From: Pampus argenteus
Taxonomy: Eukaryota > Chordata > Actinopteri > Scombriformes > Stromateidae
Length of the DNA: 64,000 nt
Assembly (NCBI GenBank): GCA_036937835.1
Contig: CM072871.1
Location: 3,773,001-3,837,000 of the forward strand
Direction: 5' to 3'
Position 1 is the first letter of the stretch, and each line of letters opens with the position of its first letter. Of this stretch, positions 26,301 through 46,800 are shown piece after piece. The position numbers and the translations under genes are program-made. The notes below the pieces were generated by a model. The model was not told where the DNA came from. It saw only the letters and a program-made list of their open reading frames with translations, and made no database searches.

Positions 26301-29300
26301 CCAGCTTTTTTGCTCGGACTCGTCAGCGCATGGTCTTGGATGGAGTGACTCTAGCAAACCTCGAAATATTTCAGAATGGCTCGGGAGGAACGGAGGGGAC
26401 ACTGTTGGAGCGTTTGGACACCTGCGCTACCCCGTTTGGCAAGAGACTGTTGAAGCAGTGGCTCTGCGCCCCTCTCTGTAACCCTTCATCCATCAGGGAC
26501 AGACTGGATGCCGTGGACGACCTGATGGGAGCTCAGGCCCAGGCTACCGAGGTTTCAGATCTGCTGAAGAAGCTCCCAGATTTGGAGCGTCTCTTGAGTA
26601 AAATCCACAGCATTGGCACTCCTCTGAAGGACCATCCGGACAGCAGAGCGGTTCTCTACGAGGAGGTCACCTACAGCAAGCGCAAGATAGTGGACTTCCT
26701 TTCAGCATTTGAAGGTTTCCAGACCATGCAGCAGATCATTTCTGTCCTTTCACCAGTTTCTGCCGAGTTTCAGTCTAGATTACTCAGCCAAGTGGTCAGT
26801 CTGAAGAGTGAAAAGGACGGCCTCTTTCCAGACCTCTCTGCTGAACTCAGGCGCTGGGAGACGGCCTTTGACCACCAGAAAGCTCGCAGCACTGGCGTCA
26901 TAACCCCTAAGGCGGGCTTCGACCCAGAGTTTGACCAGGCTCTAACTGAGATCAAGAACTGTGAGCGAGAGCTGCAAGATTACCTGGATAGACAGAAGAA
27001 GAGACTTGGCTGTAAAAACATGGCCTACTGGGGGACTGGGCGAAACCGCTTTCAGATGGAGGTGCCCGACAGTGTCTCGGAGCGGAATATTCCCGAGGAA
27101 TACGAGGTGAAGTCGACAAAAAAAGGCTGGAAGCGCTATGTGACGAAGGAAACCGAGCGGCTCTTCTCAGAGCTGCAAGGATTCGAAGAGAAGAGAGACG
27201 CTGCGCTGAAAGACTGCATGAGGAAACTCTTCTACAACTTCGACAAGAACTACAGAGACTGGAAGACCGGCGTGGAGTGCATGGCGGTGCTCGGTAAGTA
27301 CATTTGTTTAATTCTTATTAATCAGCGTTACTTTTCACAGCACTCATTTTGTCAAGTGATGCTTGCAGTACAAAAGTGTAGTTTGTCAGGTCGTCATGGG
27401 GTAATTTCCTTTTGCATTGCAGGTGTCTGCTCTGAATACATTTCCTGCAGATGTTGCCGATATGTTTCCATAAAGCATGTTTAAGATGATAAGCTATGCA
27501 CCAGCCTGAGTGCTTGTTATTATATTACTGACACTAAGTACCTATTCCATTTAAAATCTTGCTGAACATTGTTGTGCATTTGTTTCTTAACAGAGGGAGG
27601 CTTGCTTTCTGATCTCTGCTGCAGAAACATTGTGTTTATAATAATATATAATAATAGCATATGATATAACATAATGTGTTTTTCAAGCTGCAAACATCTA
27701 ACCACATAACACAGCTTTCAGGTAACTTTTTTGAAGGCTGTAAAAGCAGGAAACTGATTGCATAATTTAGTAATTTTTGTATGTGAATTTGAGTGCTTAA
27801 TCACTCTTATTCGTCGTCTGTTTCCAGACGTGCTGCTGGCCTTGTCTCGCTACAGTCAGGGAGGAGATGGACCGATGACCAGGCCGCAGGTCGTGCTCCC
27901 TGACGGCGAGGACCAGTTGGTGCCCTTCCTCGACCTCACTGGATCCCGCCACCCATGCGTCACCAAGACCTTTTTCGGCGACGACTTCATCCCCAACGAC
28001 ATCTACATCGGCTGCACCGGGAGCGGCGAGAACGACGAGGGAGAAGCGCAAGCTTCTTGTGTCCTCGTCACGGGGCCGAACATGGGCGGAAAATCGACTC
28101 TAATGAGACAGGTGAGTCATTTATGGATGCTGATAAATAAATATTTATTCTTTTGAACATGAATTAATAGATACCGTGCTCTTGTTCGGTCCAGTGTGGC
28201 CTCGTGATCATCCTCGCTCAGCTGGGCTGCTACGTTCCTGCCGAGAGCCTGCGCTTCACACCAGTCGACAGAGTCTTCACTCGTCTGGGAGCCTCGGATC
28301 GTATTATGTCTGGTAACGTCACAAACTCCTGAAACATCAACATTAAGACGCAATGTCCCGAATGTAAACTATTTGGACTAAATCTGTATCTATTCTACTC
28401 TAGGAGAGAGTACCTTCTTTGTTGAGCTGAGTGAGACTGCCAGTATCCTGCACCATGCCACTAAACACTCGCTTGTGCTCCTGGATGAATTAGGTACGTT
28501 ATTTTTTTGCGATGGTTAATCATAATTCAGCCGTGTTTATGGCTCGTGACTTGCATTCAGCTGTGAACTGTTTACAGGAAGGGGCACAGCCACATATGAT
28601 GGCACAGCAATTGCCAGCGCTGTTGTGAAGGAGCTCGCTGAGAAGATCTGCTGTCGCACCCTCTTCTCTACACATTACCACTCCCTGGTAGAGGACTACG
28701 CCAACAACCCCGCTGTGCGCTTGGGCCACATGGTGAGTACATCAGTGCAAAACACGTGTTTGTCAAGTTAAACTGTGAAATGCTGAGAGTCAAGTCCAAT
28801 TTTTGTGCGGGCAGTTTGGTTTCTAATCTTGTTGCTAAGTTGTATACTATCCATGTCTTTATGAACAATTCATTTTCTGTTAGTGATGCCTTTGCTACAG
28901 GAAATGAGCTTTTTTGAAGTGATATTTCTTGGTTTCATAGAGGCTGGAAGGTTGTTTTTTTTAACTCACTGTCTCAGTTAACAGAACAGAAACCACCTCT
29001 TACACTCATAGATCACAGTGTTGTTGTCTAAAGGAAAAATAAAAGCTAATTTTAGGTTGTCCATGACCTGAGAGCTCAGACAATAGATTTATAGTGACCT
29101 CAAAGCGCTAAAACATGTGATATGTAGCATCAACATTGTATTATAAAGCAGAAATGAAGGCGACCAGACATCAGCTTTGTTGTCCTTGTACGTGTGTGTG
29201 TAAGGACATTTGTGAGCTACTGCGAACCAGCATAAACATACTGATCAGACCAATATAGCCGATTGCACGTGTTCTGTCTCTTTCAGGCGTGCATGGTGGA

Positions 29301-29674
29301 GAACGAATGTGAGGATCCAAGTCAAGAAACCATCACCTTCCTCTACAAGTTCATCGGCGGGGCTTGTCCCAAGAGTTACGGCTTCAACGCCGCTCGGCTC
29401 GCCAGCCTGCCAGAGGCCGTCATCCAATCAGGACACAGAAAGGCCAAAGAGTTTGAGAAGAGCACCATCAGTCTCAGACTCTTCAAGTACGTATTAATAT
29501 TGAAGTTAAACTAATATGGAGCTTTTGCACCTCTGCAGCAACGTCGAAAACAAGTTATTTAAATGAAATTTTTAATCTTTCTACTCTTACAGAAAGCTCT
29601 GCCAGTTTGCTGAAGACGCGTCTCTGGGAAACGCACACTTTGCATCACTTGTTCGGATGATCGACACCCTGTAG
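23342..29674 (+). CDS. msh6: DNA mismatch repair protein MSH6 (complete, 10 exons)
   Basis: MSH6 pairs with MSH2 as nuclear MutS-alpha, which recognises single mismatches and small loops and uses ATP to switch into a sliding clamp. Exons: 23342-23595, 24090-24292, 24414-24589, 24725-27293, 27828-28111, 28195-28312, 28404-28493, 28578-28732, 29287-29486, 29593-29674. They sum to 4131 bases, i.e. 1376 residues plus TAG; human MSH6 is 1360. Visible parts: PCNA-binding box QSSLFNFF (4-11); PWWP domain with HPWWP (103-107); an acidic and basic, probably nuclear-localising linker (about 195-370); mismatch-binding GKFYE with Phe442 and Glu444; Walker A GPNMGGKST (1150-1158); Walker B LVLLDELG with Asp1229 and Glu1230; C-terminal helices ending VRMIDTL. 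All junctions are GT-AG and all phases close. The start is the first in-frame ATG and gives the expected MxxQSxL N terminus. No break or missing catalytic residue was seen. Confidence 0.98.
24090..24292 (+). other. msh6: msh6 exon 2: PWWP domain
   Basis: This exon encodes residues 85-153. It contains ALVWAKLEGHPWWPCMV and later VHFFDEPPTRGWVS, the two hallmark strands of a PWWP domain. In MSH6 this domain reads histone H3 trimethylated at Lys36, recruiting MutS-alpha to chromatin (known for the human protein). The aromatic residues W97, W105 and W106 are present. Confidence 0.9.
24725..27293 (+). other. msh6: msh6 exon 4: linker, mismatch-binding, connector, lever and clamp
   Basis: The 2569-base exon covers residues 212-1068, matching the single very large exon 4 typical of vertebrate MSH6. 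It opens with a Glu/Asp-rich linker and a basic cluster KAKRRR, then the MutS domain I with VGKFYELYHMDA, WAHSGFPEIGFARFSD and EQTETPDMMEAR. The rest reads as connector, lever and clamp. The frame stays open past the donor at 27294-27295 into intron 4 until about 27484; this is read-through, not coding. Confidence 0.9.
27828..29486 (+). other. msh6: msh6 exons 5-9: MutS ATPase domain
   Basis: Exon lengths are 284, 118, 90, 155 and 200 bases; 118, 90, 155 and 200 equal the human exon 6-9 lengths as I recall them. They carry Walker A (exon 5), the signature region TFFVELSETASIL (exon 7), Walker B across the exon 7/8 junction, and the STHYHSL histidine loop (exon 8). All ATPase motifs are intact. 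Confidence 0.9.
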
Positions 29675-29760
29675 TGTGTGAACATGTTTTGTTCATGCTG
29701 ATTCATTCTTTGTCATCTCAGTTCTAGAAAAAAAAAAAAAAAACACTACTGTAATGATCT

Positions 29761-29773
29761 AATAAAGTTTATT
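29761..29773. terminator. Shared bidirectional poly(A) signal, msh6 (+) and fbxo11 (-)
   Basis: AATAAA on the + strand (29761-29766) lies 87 bases after the msh6 stop. One base later, TTTATT (29768-29773) reads as AATAAA on the - strand and lies in line with the fbxo11 3' UTR. The 13-base AATAAAGTTTATT is nearly palindromic. Use by msh6 is likely; use by fbxo11 is inference. Confidence 0.65.
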
Positions 29774-29774
29774 T

Positions 29775-31486
29775 TTAAAAAATGACAATGTTTCATCTAG
29801 GAAATTAAACCCTTTTAATTCACGCTAGCACCTACATAACGGTTATTGAATACTTCACAATATATTAAGTCTAGATGTTATGATACATGCATACATTTCA
29901 GTCTGTATGAGAACCCACAATCACCAGTACACATGAATGGGGAAGGAGAGGGGAGGGCAATGAAACCATATAGAGCTGTATATAGATACTTGTCTCAGCT
30001 TCTGTAGAGTAAAAGCCTTTTAAATTCTCCAGCAACGTTGGCAAACAAAAACTTCTAAATAAGCTTTGCTTTCACAAGACTCGTCTTTCATTTCTGGGAC
30101 TTTTCTCAAAGTGGAGACGAAAAAGAAAAAAAATTAAGCTTAAAAATTTGTCTTTATGAGCCAATAAGCAGCAGTGCTTAGTTTAGAACCAGAGAGGGAG
30201 GAATAAAAAGATAACTGAATAATATAATTTTTAATAAGATGGATATAAATGTTATAATGTACATAACTGATCACAAAAGGTACAACCATTTAAATGTTAT
30301 TGATTTAACAGATCCACCAATATGTTGACCAGAGTTTTGTTTTTAATTTAGTAAACATGAGGTTGTATCTTCATCAGAATATGATGGGTTCATCTAACTA
30401 AACAAACTACATCCTTATATTGTTATAACACCTGAAAGCCTCGAGTATACATGCTTGATTCTGCCCCAAGTCTTTCTCATTAAAGCGTCCTGTAAAGTAG
30501 AGTCTTGTTTTATGGGCAAATGCCAACAGAAATATGCATAGATTATGTAAAAACAGACAACTGTTCAGTTTCTTTACAAAGACATGCATTTATCATGTGG
30601 TCCCAAACAGAAAAAAAAAATAAAAGTCATACGAGTCTTGTGAAAGCACTTTTCAGCATCGGTTTCTCTGTATTGCAAATATAAAAAATAAAAAGAAAGT
30701 CAACATTGCTGGAGAAAACGTGTAGTGTTCTGCTCTCTTTTCTCTTTCACAGAAAGAAGTTAGATACTGCGACACGAGTATAATTACAGCAATTCTAGGG
30801 TATAATAACAAAAAAACAAAACAAAAACACATTTAATAAAATAATGACATTCAAGTACAGTAAGATTTTTGCATGAAAATACAAAACTACACAAAAAAAA
30901 GCATTAAAATCAAATCTCAACAGTTGTCTCGTAGGGGAGAGAAAAAAAAAAAAGCTGAAGTGCTAGGTCATTTTTCTCGTACGTATCATACGAGCATGTC
31001 GGATGCCCAGTGATGGAAGCATTGTTGTGTTCGGGGGGCCTTTGCCTCCACATGAGAAAAGTTGTGCCTCGGCTGACGGAGCGTCTGTACACGGCTGCGG
31101 AAAGTTTTCCCGCTTCTCAAAAGCAGATGAGCCTCGGTGGCGTTTGTCCATCTTTCACCGGTTTCACTTAACTCGACCAACTCGACGCCCCCACAAACCC
31201 TGAGTCAAACGCTCTTCTGCTCTGTTTTTTTTTGTTTTTTTTTAATAAAATAATTAAAGGAAAAGAAAAAGCGAGGCATCCGTAATCGCCTTCTTTTTCT
31301 CTAAATGTCTCCTTTTAGCATATTCAGGTCTGAGTCCTTTTTTTTTGTTTTTGTTTTTTGTTAAAAAAAAGCCACTGTATATGCTCTTATCAGAGTGAAT
31401 CTGTATTTTTTAAGTTTAGATTTCCTCTTCCACTGCAGAAGTTAAAAAGTGTCTCATGTCCGTTACGGCTGAAGCGGGTCTCGAGC
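29775..31486 (-). other. fbxo11: Probable fbxo11 3' UTR
   Basis: About 1.7 kb of AT-rich sequence between the two convergent stop codons. It has no exon-like frame and is rich in A/T homopolymers (for example 30608-30624, 31223-31245, 31336-31370). fbxo11 has a long 3' UTR in other vertebrates, and the only obvious - strand AATAAA in line is at 29768-29773, so most of this interval is assigned to it by inference. Confidence 0.5.
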
Positions 31487-39189
<7,703 letters not shown>

Positions 39190-39490
39190 TTGGGGTGTTG
39201 TTAATCTTGAAGAAATGTCGAAGCCTTCACAGCAGAAGAGGCGACGTTGAGCACATCATCTATGTCTTTTTCTTCAGCATTGCACAATCTGCCATCTTTC
39301 ACCGTGGCTCCTAAAAAAGGGGGAAAAAAACCCGTATGGTTGTGTTGTTCTCCTGCGCTGGTGTTACGTCTCGCCCCGCTGTACCGTAGCAGGAGGAGCC
39401 ATAAACAGACTAGCACAGTCCGTCAGGCCCCGGTCACATCACATGGGAGGACCTCTCTCCCTCCGTCACTATTAAAATACTGACCGCTTT
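39190..39490 (-). promoter_or_regulatory. fbxo11: Probable fbxo11 5' UTR and promoter
   Basis: The 300 bases upstream of the fbxo11 start codon are GC-richer than the intergenic sequence beyond. They include CGCCCCGC (around 39371-39378). No TATA box or clear CCAAT box was seen. The transcription start is not determined. Confidence 0.4.
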
Positions 39491-40869
39491 CACTTTCCAA
39501 GCATTGATGCATTAATACTGTAAATAAAAATAAACAAACGTCTGTTTATGTCTGTTTATGTTTTATTATTGGAGCTCATCAGTGCAACCCTCACAGGTGG
39601 AGGTAAGGTATCTTTCTCAACACAATGCCAATATTATACTAAAGGAGGAAAACATGCACCTCATCTTATGTGTTGATCAGTTGGTGGGAAGTAGCTATTT
39701 CTATTATTTATTCAAGTACTGCACTTAAGTACAATTTTGAGGTACAAGTACTTCCACTCTACAACATGTCAGATGTCTATGAGTTGTTAACAGCTCTCCC
39801 AAAATAGTAATTTTTACCTCTGAACTTCATTTCATTTCAATAAATGTTCAAATGATCCAATATTTCAACAAAAAATCAAAGGTTAGAGGAAAAAGTCCAA
39901 AAGCTGAAAACATATTTGTGATTTTTTTCTTCTTTCCTCTCCCATTAATTATCTCACGACCCCTCAGATTTATCTGGTGACCCTTTGGAGGGGCCCGACC
40001 CCTAGGTTGCTACAACAGTAACATGCTGCTCTAACACTGATGCTTCAGTATTAATAATCTAATTATGTCATATATAATAATAATATATCAGTCAGAGGCA
40101 ACACTTTACATTTTGCTGCTTATAACTTTATACTTTTACTTAAGTAGGACTTTTACTTATTATTAATGGAGTATTCTTACACTGCTGCATTGGTACTTTA
40201 ATTAAGTAAAGGATCTGAGTACTTCTGTTGGTGCTGATGGTCATTTGATCCTTTATAATTTGAACAAAAATACCAAAAAGAAAAAAAATATTGTATGATA
40301 TTGTTAAATTAAGACAGAAAGAAATCCAAATATTTTGACAATGAGTATACAGGGGTAATGATGTAAAGTGCATTTAGTCTCATATAAGTGTAATACATGC
40401 TATGTTATATAACTATGTGCTTTTGTCTTAAATAACTCCAGCTGGTTATCAGCTGATACTGATACTGGTACAGATACTGGTTCTGGTACTGGTACTGATA
40501 CTTTTGGTTGTAAATCTGACTATGAAAAACAATGCGAGTTAAGTATTACAGCCACAAGCAACCATTGTGAGGCCATTTTTTGAGTAATATAACATTTGTT
40601 CATCATATCCGAGTAGTTCTGTTATTCAGAGATTTTGGTGAAAATCTTGCATAAGTGGTTGAAATTGTGCCTGACATATTACCAGTTGAGAATTTACAGG
40701 ACAAAATCTGATGTTTTGGCCTGATGGTGGTGCTATTAAGCTCCTGCTCATTTCTGTGCTCGTCACACAAATTGCATGAGAAACGTAATTGCATGAGTCA
40801 AGAAATATTTATATATTTAAGAGATAATTAGAATCTACATATACTGGGTGCAAGATACTATAAAAATAG

Positions 40870-40870
<1 letters not shown>

Positions 40871-40930
<60 letters not shown>
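40871..40930. repeat. (TCTA)15 tetranucleotide microsatellite
   Basis: A perfect TCTA tetranucleotide array in the intergenic region downstream of the fbxo11 promoter. Confidence 0.95.
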
Positions 40931-40931
<1 letters not shown>

Positions 40932-43864
40932 ATCTACTGAAATAAGTGCGGAGACAGAACAAAACAAATTATGCAATATATTCCAAAAATGTGACCCATA
41001 ATGTTGTAAATGTAAAGTTTAACAAACAGGCAATTGCCATTTTGATCGATTTAGTTGCACAGTAGCCCGGTCGTCCACTAGATGTCTCCTCTTCTCTGAG
41101 TATTCACTACATGCTGTCACATGACACTTTACCTCTGTGATCCCTGGATGTCTGTGTCTGTCTGTCTCTATTGTCTCAATGATGCCTCACCTCGCTCAGG
41201 TTTATTCTCAGTGATCAGTGAAATATCAGTGTTTTTGTTTCATGTACATCCCAAGCTCTTGGCAATCACTGCAAACAATTATAAATTATTTGCAGTGTCA
41301 GATTGGCAAATGATCCCCACTCTATGAAAGCATGTCTTTTCAGCTCAATATTGGGATTTTGTAAATATTTGTTTCAATATCAATATATGTGTGTGTGTTG
41401 TGAAAACATGGTAATTATTATTGTTGTTTTTTTGGCAGGGTAGTTTGGCGAGCTGCAAAACTACCCTGCAATTGCCTTTAAAAGGCAGCATGATCACAAC
41501 TGATTAAATAATCTTTTTATATAAGTGCATTTTTGTTTTAGTTTTTTCTGCATCTGTTTGCTTTTACTATGTTTATGTTTTTTATGCACCAATCACTGCA
41601 ATCAACTCCAGGCCCACCAGCAGGACTGTCTGATGAGGTTAATGGTAATTGACCTCATAAAGTCAGTCAGCTGAGAAAGTTGTGTTGAGTTTTCAGTTTT
41701 TGTCTTGTGTACGATATTGCCAAATATGGGTAGTAATCTAAGATTTGCTTAAAATAGGCACTTCTTTAAAATGGACTTTTGTCAGCTGTGCTGTAAATTG
41801 CAAATAAATCACCTTTGTGTGCTTGATGCACTAGCTATTGTCCTCTGATGATGAAATGGTTGGACTCTGCGTTGCCATGGCCAGAAGGAACATTTTTCAC
41901 CCCATCTTACATAATCTCCATTTATCTTTTTACTTCCATTTTTTTTCTCCATTCTGGATCACCAGTCCACTTACAATAAATATACTGAAACATACTACTT
42001 TACCTAAGCTTGAGACATGGAGCGCTTTACTGTCAAGATATCTGTTGTTTTCGACACTAATCTGTTGGAGATATGACAGTGAGGCACATGTGTTGGCTTG
42101 GTAACCAATCTAGTATCCAGTGGCAACAGAGGTCTATTGAATGCTGTGTGGCTCTGTATTGGCTGGTGTGCCCACCACTCTATCGTGTCACCAAGTCACA
42201 GAGGAACATCCATATAGCAGCTCTGAATAATGCTAGGGTTGTGTGGTATTCAGCTCAGCAGTCAATATTGTGTGTGTTTTGTGTGTATGTGTGTGTGTGT
42301 GTGTGTGTGTGATGTGTGTGTGATTGGGGAGGGGTCATCCTAGCACTGATATTACAAATGCTCTTTGTGTTGAACAACTTAATGTACTGACCTGCAGGTG
42401 GTAGCGCTCTCTGTCTCTCTTTATCAGATGCACACACACACACACACACACACACACTTACTTAAGTACTTACTTCAAATAACCTTCTTCCTTTACATTA
42501 TGTACTCTTGTGAAAACACTGGACATGTTCAAGATTGTCCCTGTCATCACTGAGTCCTTTCCACATCTGAAGGCATCCACTGAGGCAGAGGCAGACACAA
42601 CAGGATAAGCGTCTTTGTCTTCAGACTCCTGTCTGTCAGAGACATCACCCCCCCCCCCCAAACACACACACACATACACACACACACTTCCAGCCTCTCC
42701 TCTATTTGGGCGGCTGTTACAGAGAGGGCAGATGGCTCATTACCATAAATAGGACAGAGAGAGAGTGAGTGAGGGGGCCGTGCACACCGACCAACAGGAC
42801 CATGCCGCCCAAAAAGCAAGGAAATGGGAGGCCGTTGCTAGGAGAGAGGAAAGACAGCTTTATGGCAATACAAAGCTGATTCCCCCCATCCGACCTCATC
42901 TCGCTCCCGCCCCCTCAGTCCCTGCTCTGGGGACTGAGCCTTGAATCTGCTGGTTGGGGACAGATGGCCGATGGGCCCCACCGTCTCTACAGCTGGACAC
43001 GGGCTACAACGACACAGGCAGACCTGGCAGGAGTGAATCACACCTCATCCCGTCCAGCCTATGAGGAGCAGGAGCAGAAAGTGCTGAAGCCCAGGCCACC
43101 GGCTAAGAATAGATCCACACTTGTTGCCCACAGGAAATGTGTGGCTGCACAATAGATGATAATCTGAGTTTGTCTTTATAGTAGTGTAATACTCTGTAAT
43201 ATACTCTGTAATACATCTCTAGGATGGAAATCATTCACTGAGGATAATCACAGGTTGTCTCTTGCTTCTCTATTGCTGCTATTTAGTTTCTACAGCATTG
43301 CTTTGGATGGACAATCCTTGTATAGGGAAGTTTCAAAATGACACACACACACACACTCTCAGAATGACTCTGATGTAGATAGAGTGAGGTTTTATTTTAA
43401 CCACATCTCTGTTATTTTTAATCTCTCTTGTCTTTGCAAATCTGAGCATCCTCATTTGAGTCATTGTCCTTGTTTTTAAATGGCCGCTGCACATGCAAAT
43501 AAAAAAAAAAAAAGTGAGACCGGGTTGACTTCTTCCTATGGAAAGTATTTCAGTCAAGACAGCATCTTTGAAACAATAGCACATCTGCTCTCAGTAGACC
43601 CTTGGTTGAAAGGGCAAGTGAAGCCAACTGCCTCATAGACAGGAAGGAGGAGGAGAAATGGAGTCTCATTTAAATAAATAAAAAGAGTCAGACATAAATA
43701 CTTCAGTGTTGGATCAATCTGATTTGGAATTACACGCCCACATTTAGTTATGTATGTTAATTTTTTTGTCATTTGCCATAATAATTCATGTGGCTTGATT
43801 AGGTTTGGGACCTTTTGAATATTGTCTTTGGGGGAAATGGGTTGTGATGCATGACAGTATTTAC

Positions 43865-43889
43865 AAAAAAAAAAAAAAAAAAAAAAAAA
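43865..43889. repeat. Poly(A) run
   Basis: Twenty-five consecutive A residues in the intergenic region. It could mark an old retroposon tail, but no recognisable body precedes it. Confidence 0.85.
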
Positions 43890-46800
43890 GGGATGTGAAG
43901 GGAGGGGGAAAAAAGACAACTAACCAGAGCAAGCGAAAGAAAGCATGGCAGCAGCATGACAAGTAAGCAGAGTAGAGGCGGCGGTCCTGCATCACCTAGC
44001 CATCCGCCCTGGTTGCATAGGAACACGAGGGCCATGCCTACCCTGCAGACACACTCCTTTCCTCTCTCCTCTGCCACGCTTCATTACCCAGTGCTCATCC
44101 AGGCACAGAGAGGCACTGCACCACTTTCTCCACACTACAGCCCTGTGCCTGCTCGCATCCTCGCAGCTCGGCTCCCCGTAGTCCCAGGCAGGGTAGACGC
44201 TGCCCCTCAGGCATCAGGTCACTCTCTCTTTATATGCATAGAGTTGAGATGACGCTGGGAGGTCTACACTTGTCATTCAAAGGGCACCCATACAACCAAA
44301 TGAGTTGTTTCATGGTAGTTCACAGCTGTACCTGTCAGATAGTGGATTTATGAGTGCACATTTTTCATCTGGACAAGTTGTTTATCTGTGTATAAGTTAT
44401 ATCAACAAGCAGTGGGTAGCTTAATTGTACTGTGTATTCATGAGAAAACACAACACACACACACATATTCACACTGCTAGAGGAGCTTTAGTGATCGCTC
44501 ATACATGTCATAGCCCACTATGGAGCTGGTTGTGCCAGACAGCACTGCTGGGCACAAGACCACTATTGTCCCACAAGATAAAGTGTGTTTGTGACCAAGG
44601 CAAGGCGGGGTGAACCAGATGCTGTGAAAAGATAAGGGAGTGTCAAAGAACAAAGCCTCTCGGTGTCGCGTTGTTGTTGTTTACAGTGAAGTCATCAGTC
44701 GACTGTTTCTACAGACGTCACGGCTTCGCGTCGCTGATGCAGCATTTGTAAGTGTAGGTAGGACGTGACATGTCAGAGCGGGCCGTCTTTTCCTTTATCC
44801 TCCTACTGCATCACAGTTAATTGACTACAAGTGTTCATTTGCCTGCGAGAAGAAGTCATTAAGGGTGAATAACAAAATCTAGCTTGGCAATAGAACAGCC
44901 AGGGATCAATGGGTTAATTCAATTGCCCCTGCATGTGGCGTATTGTATAGCAAGGCCATTTGAAGGCCTTTATAAGGGAGTCATGCAGTTTTAGTGTGCT
45001 TACAAGTGCAAAGAGATAGCATGGGTATTGGTCAATAAAGAGAGAAAAGAGGAGCACTGGAGGCACTGAAATAAAAAGACCAAAGTTCAGTGATGCGTGT
45101 CTGCAGGAAATAAAACAGTCAGTTAAATGCAGGAGTTAGTCTTTCCTTCACTTGTTACAATCATGTTTGAGAAAGCACTTATGCATACAGTATAATCACT
45201 TACAATGTATTGATTATCTGCTTAAACCTATGATCAGTAAGGTAGTCTGTACTCAAACAGAAGAATGTAATCTTCCTTATTTAAGATTAAGGAATTATTT
45301 TCACTAAGAACTTGACTGACTGTGATTTTTATCCCCGCTGACAGCACAGATCTAAAGATGGCGATGACAAACCAACTGCTACTACCAACCATTATCTCAT
45401 GATTTATTTTTAAAGTGATGCAGTGGAAAATGTCTAAATGCGGACTGACTTTTAAATCCTAACCAGATGTGAAAAAAGAAGCACTTTTACACGTTCATCA
45501 AACCGAAGATTGCAGTCAGACAATCACCAGCCAGCTCCAACTACAGCAGTGCATTCATAATCATGATACCTCCGACAAATTAGAAACCTAGACTCCAGAC
45601 TATTGAAAGATAATGCTTGTTGACTTTTTCCACAAACTGCAGACGTTTCATATTTTTGAAAATATGTTGTCATGGCCATGTCAGGGTTATAATCACCTTA
45701 ATACCATGAACTGTGTCTGTGGCCTCATTTACTGTGTCTGTGTGAGCTTGTAGTTTCTCGTATGAGTAGTATAAGGTATTCTATTACTCTCCGGCCAACT
45801 TTATAGTATATATGGGATGAATAAATGACATTTTATAGGCTGTAGTAGAAGCAGGTGACTCTGTATTAATTATGCACATCAGGGTGGTGCTAAGGGGTCA
45901 AGGATGTCTGGCTCCGCCTTTTGCTTTGGCCATTTGAAATGAACTAAAATGGTGCCTTTGGTTATGTCTCCATTGTTTAGTGGGTGAGAGTGGCGTTTAT
46001 ATCACTAGTACTTTATTATTTACTGGGTACTGATCTCTAAAATAAACAGTAAACAACAACAAACACAAACTGCTTAGTAGATAAAGCAGCCTACTAAGCA
46101 GCTAGTTACATCTGTCTCATTAAACAGCTTTGTTCTAATTAAATTTAATTTACTGTCCTTAGTTCATGCTGGCATTGCTTAATCCTGCACTGGAATGAAC
46201 TGACACTTGGGCCTGTTTATACAAGCGTTTGCCCAATCTAACCTGAACAAATAGGCTGAATCAATACAGAATTACAGGATATTTGTTTGACTGTTGAAAA
46301 GATCATTCCTCTTCCCTACATGTTGATCATTTTATTGGCTGTGCATTAAAGCAGGCACTTATCAGCTGATAGATAACAGACAGTCGGCAACTGCTGACAC
46401 AATTCACGAGGCCCGGGTTAGCAGAAAGGATTGTCAAACAAAGGCTTCTGTAGGTAAATACACTCTTCAACTGAGGATAACTGCGGGCAAAAGCTGGGAG
46501 AACCTCTTGGGAAAACAAACCTGAAGAACAAAGAAAGTGTTGCATTTGAAACAAGTTGACCACGCCTGGTTGCTCTGCTGACTGTTGGAGGGCGTGTGCG
46601 CGTAACATTTAGATTATTTTTACTGCAAATATTGAATTTAGCTTGAGTTTTTGTTAAAGATTATAGGAAACTTAAATTATAAATAAGATGTTTTTGGTTG
46701 TTTTTTTTTGCTGTTTTACAATAGTGTTTCAGTAGATCTTGATTGCTCTGATGTCAGTTAGTGCAAATCTTTACACAGCAGGTGGCTTCCTGCAGCTTCA

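Noticed and set aside
27294..27484. Open frame continuing from msh6 exon 4 into the intron
   Set aside because: A strong GTAAGT donor sits at 27294 and the downstream exon restores the conserved V-L-D-V-L-L sequence; the extra residues look random.
42964..43155. 63-residue frame in GC-richer intergenic DNA
   Set aside because: No homology recognised and no exon signals.
43956..44252. 98-residue Pro/Ser-rich open frame
   Set aside because: Composition reflects GC-richer DNA; no domain, no splice sites and no neighbour support.
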